From positions 1 to 13,290 of the forward strand of contig DATMJW010000133.1 in the NCBI GenBank assembly GCA_035553355.1: a stretch of DNA of 13,290 nucleotides, written 5' to 3'. Each line of letters opens with the position of its first letter. Positions within the stretch are counted from its first letter, which is position 1. Origin of the DNA: Gaiellasilicea sp035553355 (GTDB lineage: Bacteria > Actinomycetota > Thermoleophilia > Gaiellales > Gaiellaceae). The translations under genes were made by a program, and so were the position numbers. Below the pieces are notes generated by a model. It did no database searches and was not told the origin of the DNA. It was given only the letters and a program-made list of their open reading frames with translations. Shown in pieces: positions 11,964 through 13,290 of this stretch.

Positions 11964-12704
11964 CTACGTGATGCCGACGCGGCGCGCGTGCTCGGCGGCG
12001 GACGCAGCGCCGTCGCGCCACGGCTCGCCGTGCCCGGGGAGGACGACCGCCGCGCCCGTCGCGGCGACCGCGTCGAGCGACGCGAGGGCGCGCTCGCTGT
12101 CGGCGTTCGCGGACCGCGACGTCAGCCGCGGCCCGCGCTCGCCCGTGTAGGGGTTCAGCGTCACGACCGCGTCGCCCAGGATCAGGACGCTTCGGTCGCG
12201 CAGCAGGAGCGAGCAGTGGCCGAGGGTGTGACCGGGCGTGGGGACGACCTCCGGCGATCCCGGTACGTCGAGCGTCCCGCCCGTGTAGCGCTCCACCTCG
12301 GCGATCGGGCGGGGGAAGAACGCGCGCGTCCTGAGGAACGCCGCGATGATCGGGAGCGCCTTCGGCCGCGTCGCGACGTAGAGGAGCGGGCTCCGCTCGC
12401 GGCCGTACTGGAGCGGCTTCCGCGTGAGGAGGACGTCGTTCTCGTGCACCCACACGGGGATTCCGAGCTCCGACCGCGCGCGCTCCGCGAAGCCGATGTG
12501 GTCGAAGTGCGCGTGCGTGAGGACGAGCGCCCGCACGTCGTCGCGGGAGCGGCCGAGGGCGGCGAGCGCGTCCTCGAAGGACCGCCAGGACCTGGGCACG
12601 CCGGCGTCGACGATCGTGATCCCCCGGTCGCCCTCGACGAGGTACCAGTTCGTGAAGGCGTCCTCGATCCGGTGGACGCCGTCGGCCACGTTCGCCGTCA
12701 GCAC
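11964..12704 (-). CDS. MBL-fold metallo-hydrolase
   Basis: 246 residues if started at GTG 12704, giving MLTANVADGVHRIEDAFTNWYLVEG; a GTG five codons later is an alternative, and the open frame further upstream runs antisense-like through malate synthase. The full metal set is present: H64, H66, D68 and H69 in LTHAHFDHIG, H159 in PTPGHTLGHC, D178 in ILGDAVV and H225 in LPGHGEPW. The insert between residues 90 and 140 (RKPLQYGRERSPLLYVATRPKALP and following) is helical and probably shapes the substrate pocket. The protein is cytosolic, with no signal peptide. It differs from the MBL protein at 4119 in length and lacks its C-terminal domain. It begins 35 bp after the malate synthase stop, likely in the same transcript; the reaction is unknown, though hydroxyacylglutathione-type thioester hydrolysis is a common default in this superfamily. 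Confidence 0.88.
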   Translation of the reverse strand: MLTANVADGVHRIEDAFTNWYLVEGDRGITIVDAGVPRSWRSFEDALAALGRSRDDVRALVLTHAHFDHIGFAERARSELGIPVWVHENDVLLTRKPLQYGRERSPLLYVATRPKALPIIAAFLRTRAFFPRPIAEVERYTGGTLDVPGSPEVVPTPGHTLGHCSLLLRDRSVLILGDAVVTLNPYTGERGPRLTSRSANADSERALASLDAVAATGAAVVLPGHGEPWRDGAASAAEHARRVGIT

Positions 12705-12739
12705 GAGCGCGTGGTGCCCACGCCCGGTCGACCCAAACG

Positions 12740-13290
12740 TCAGTCGAGGCGCTCGTACGCCGGGACGGTGAGGAAGTCGACGAACCTCTCGCCGAGCGTC
12801 ACCTGCCGGAAGAGCTCGAGCGCATCCCGGTAGTCGGCGCCGAGCTCGGCCTCGACCTCGCAGAGGACGCGCTCCACCTCCTCGCGCCCGACCTTCCCGT
12901 GGTGCAGCCACTGCCAGACCTGCGAGCGCGAGATCTCCGCGGTCGCGGCGTCCTCCATCAGCCCGTCGATCGCGACCGCACCGGCGCCGCGCAGCCACGC
13001 GCCGAGGTAGCGGACGCCGACGGAGACGTTGTTGCGCAGCCCCTCGGCCGTGATTTCGCCGGGGGTCGACGCGACGTCGAGCAGCGCAGCCGCGTCTGCG
13101 CGCACGTCCTCGCGGAGGCGGCCGACCTGGTTCGGCCGCTCGCCGAGGACGCGGTCGAACGCCTCCCGCGCGACCGGCACGAGATCGGGGTGCGCGACCC
13201 ACGTGCCGTCGAACCCCTGCGACGCCTCCCGCTCCTTGTCCTCGCGCACCTTCGCGAGCGCGTTCCGGTTCACCTCCGGGTCCCGCCGCG
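12740..13290 (-). CDS. aceB: Malate synthase (AceB/MSA type), C-terminal portion; start beyond window
   Basis: The frame enters at the window edge reading RRDPEVNRNALAKVREDKEREA and ends with TGA at 12740; 182 residues are visible of a protein usually near 530. Malate synthase condenses glyoxylate with acetyl-CoA to malate in the glyoxylate cycle. Diagnostic blocks are GFDGTWVAHPDLVPVA, STPGEITAEGLRNNVSVGVRYLGAWLRG and MEDAATAEISRSQVWQWLHHG. The Asp of MED (codon at 12950-12952) corresponds to the catalytic base Asp631 of the G isoform, from general knowledge. The C-terminal helical plug (VERVLCEVEAELGADYRDALELFRQ...DFLTVPAYERLD) is intact. The short insert-free spacing fits the A isoform. 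A GTG at 13273 is internal, not the start, because family homology continues through it. Confidence 0.95.
   Translation of the reverse strand, partial: RRDPEVNRNALAKVREDKEREASQGFDGTWVAHPDLVPVAREAFDRVLGERPNQVGRLREDVRADAAALLDVASTPGEITAEGLRNNVSVGVRYLGAWLRGAGAVAIDGLMEDAATAEISRSQVWQWLHHGKVGREEVERVLCEVEAELGADYRDALELFRQVTLGERFVDFLTVPAYERLD

Overview
This 13.3 kb window is a gene-dense stretch of a very GC-rich bacterial chromosome. The extreme G/C third-position bias, frequent GTG starts, 1-4 nt gene overlaps and many promoters with the -10 box only 6-9 nt before the start codon point to an actinobacterium. The small conserved-looking proteins and the XdhC pair suggest the Thermoleophilia (Solirubrobacterales/Gaiellales-like), but that placement is inference. 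I see no tRNA, rRNA, CRISPR array, insertion sequence or phage gene. Most genes look like ordinary chromosomal functions; the most interesting signals are regulatory or small.

Layout. (1) 1-1441 (+): end of a VOC/glyoxalase-fold protein, then a compact FAD-dependent oxidoreductase. (2) 1458-4064 (-): a radical SAM protein of the SplB-like Rv2578c type, a NarL-type response regulator, a histidine kinase with an atypical ATP-binding N-box, and a 67-residue protein, in transcription order. (3) A 54-bp divergent promoter region holds a near-perfect actinobacterial LexA/SOS box (4075-4090) just upstream of the radical SAM gene's -10 box. (4) 4119-7103 (+): an MBL-fold hydrolase with a C-terminal helical domain, then a TATACT promoter and a structured leader, a DUF21/CBS/CorC membrane transporter and a fumarylacetoacetate-hydrolase-family enzyme. 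(5) 7104-7211: convergent intergenic space with two copies of a 35-bp hairpin repeat. (6) 7212-7807 (-): a SnoaL/NTF2-like protein behind a small helical protein. (7) 7882-8340 (+): a four-helix membrane protein gene interrupted by one in-frame TAG. (8) 8393-10541 (+): two XdhC/CoxI-family genes and a zinc alcohol dehydrogenase in tight overlap, behind a 17-bp palindrome that covers the -10 box. (9) 10559-11730 (+): a cupin-like hypothetical protein and a secreted lipoprotein. (10) 11738-13290 (-): malate synthase (5' end outside the window), an MBL-fold hydrolase and a 51-residue Trp/Cys/His-rich protein.

How the parts may work together. The LexA box suggests that the radical SAM gene, and possibly the two-component genes behind it, belong to the DNA-damage response. 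The xdhC-xdhC-adh operon implies a molybdenum hydroxylase elsewhere in the genome, because no catalytic subunit is present here. The malate synthase indicates a glyoxylate-cycle or glyoxylate-assimilation route. Repeated use of a -10 box 6-7 nt before GTG/ATG suggests that leaderless transcription is the normal mode for first genes of operons in this organism.
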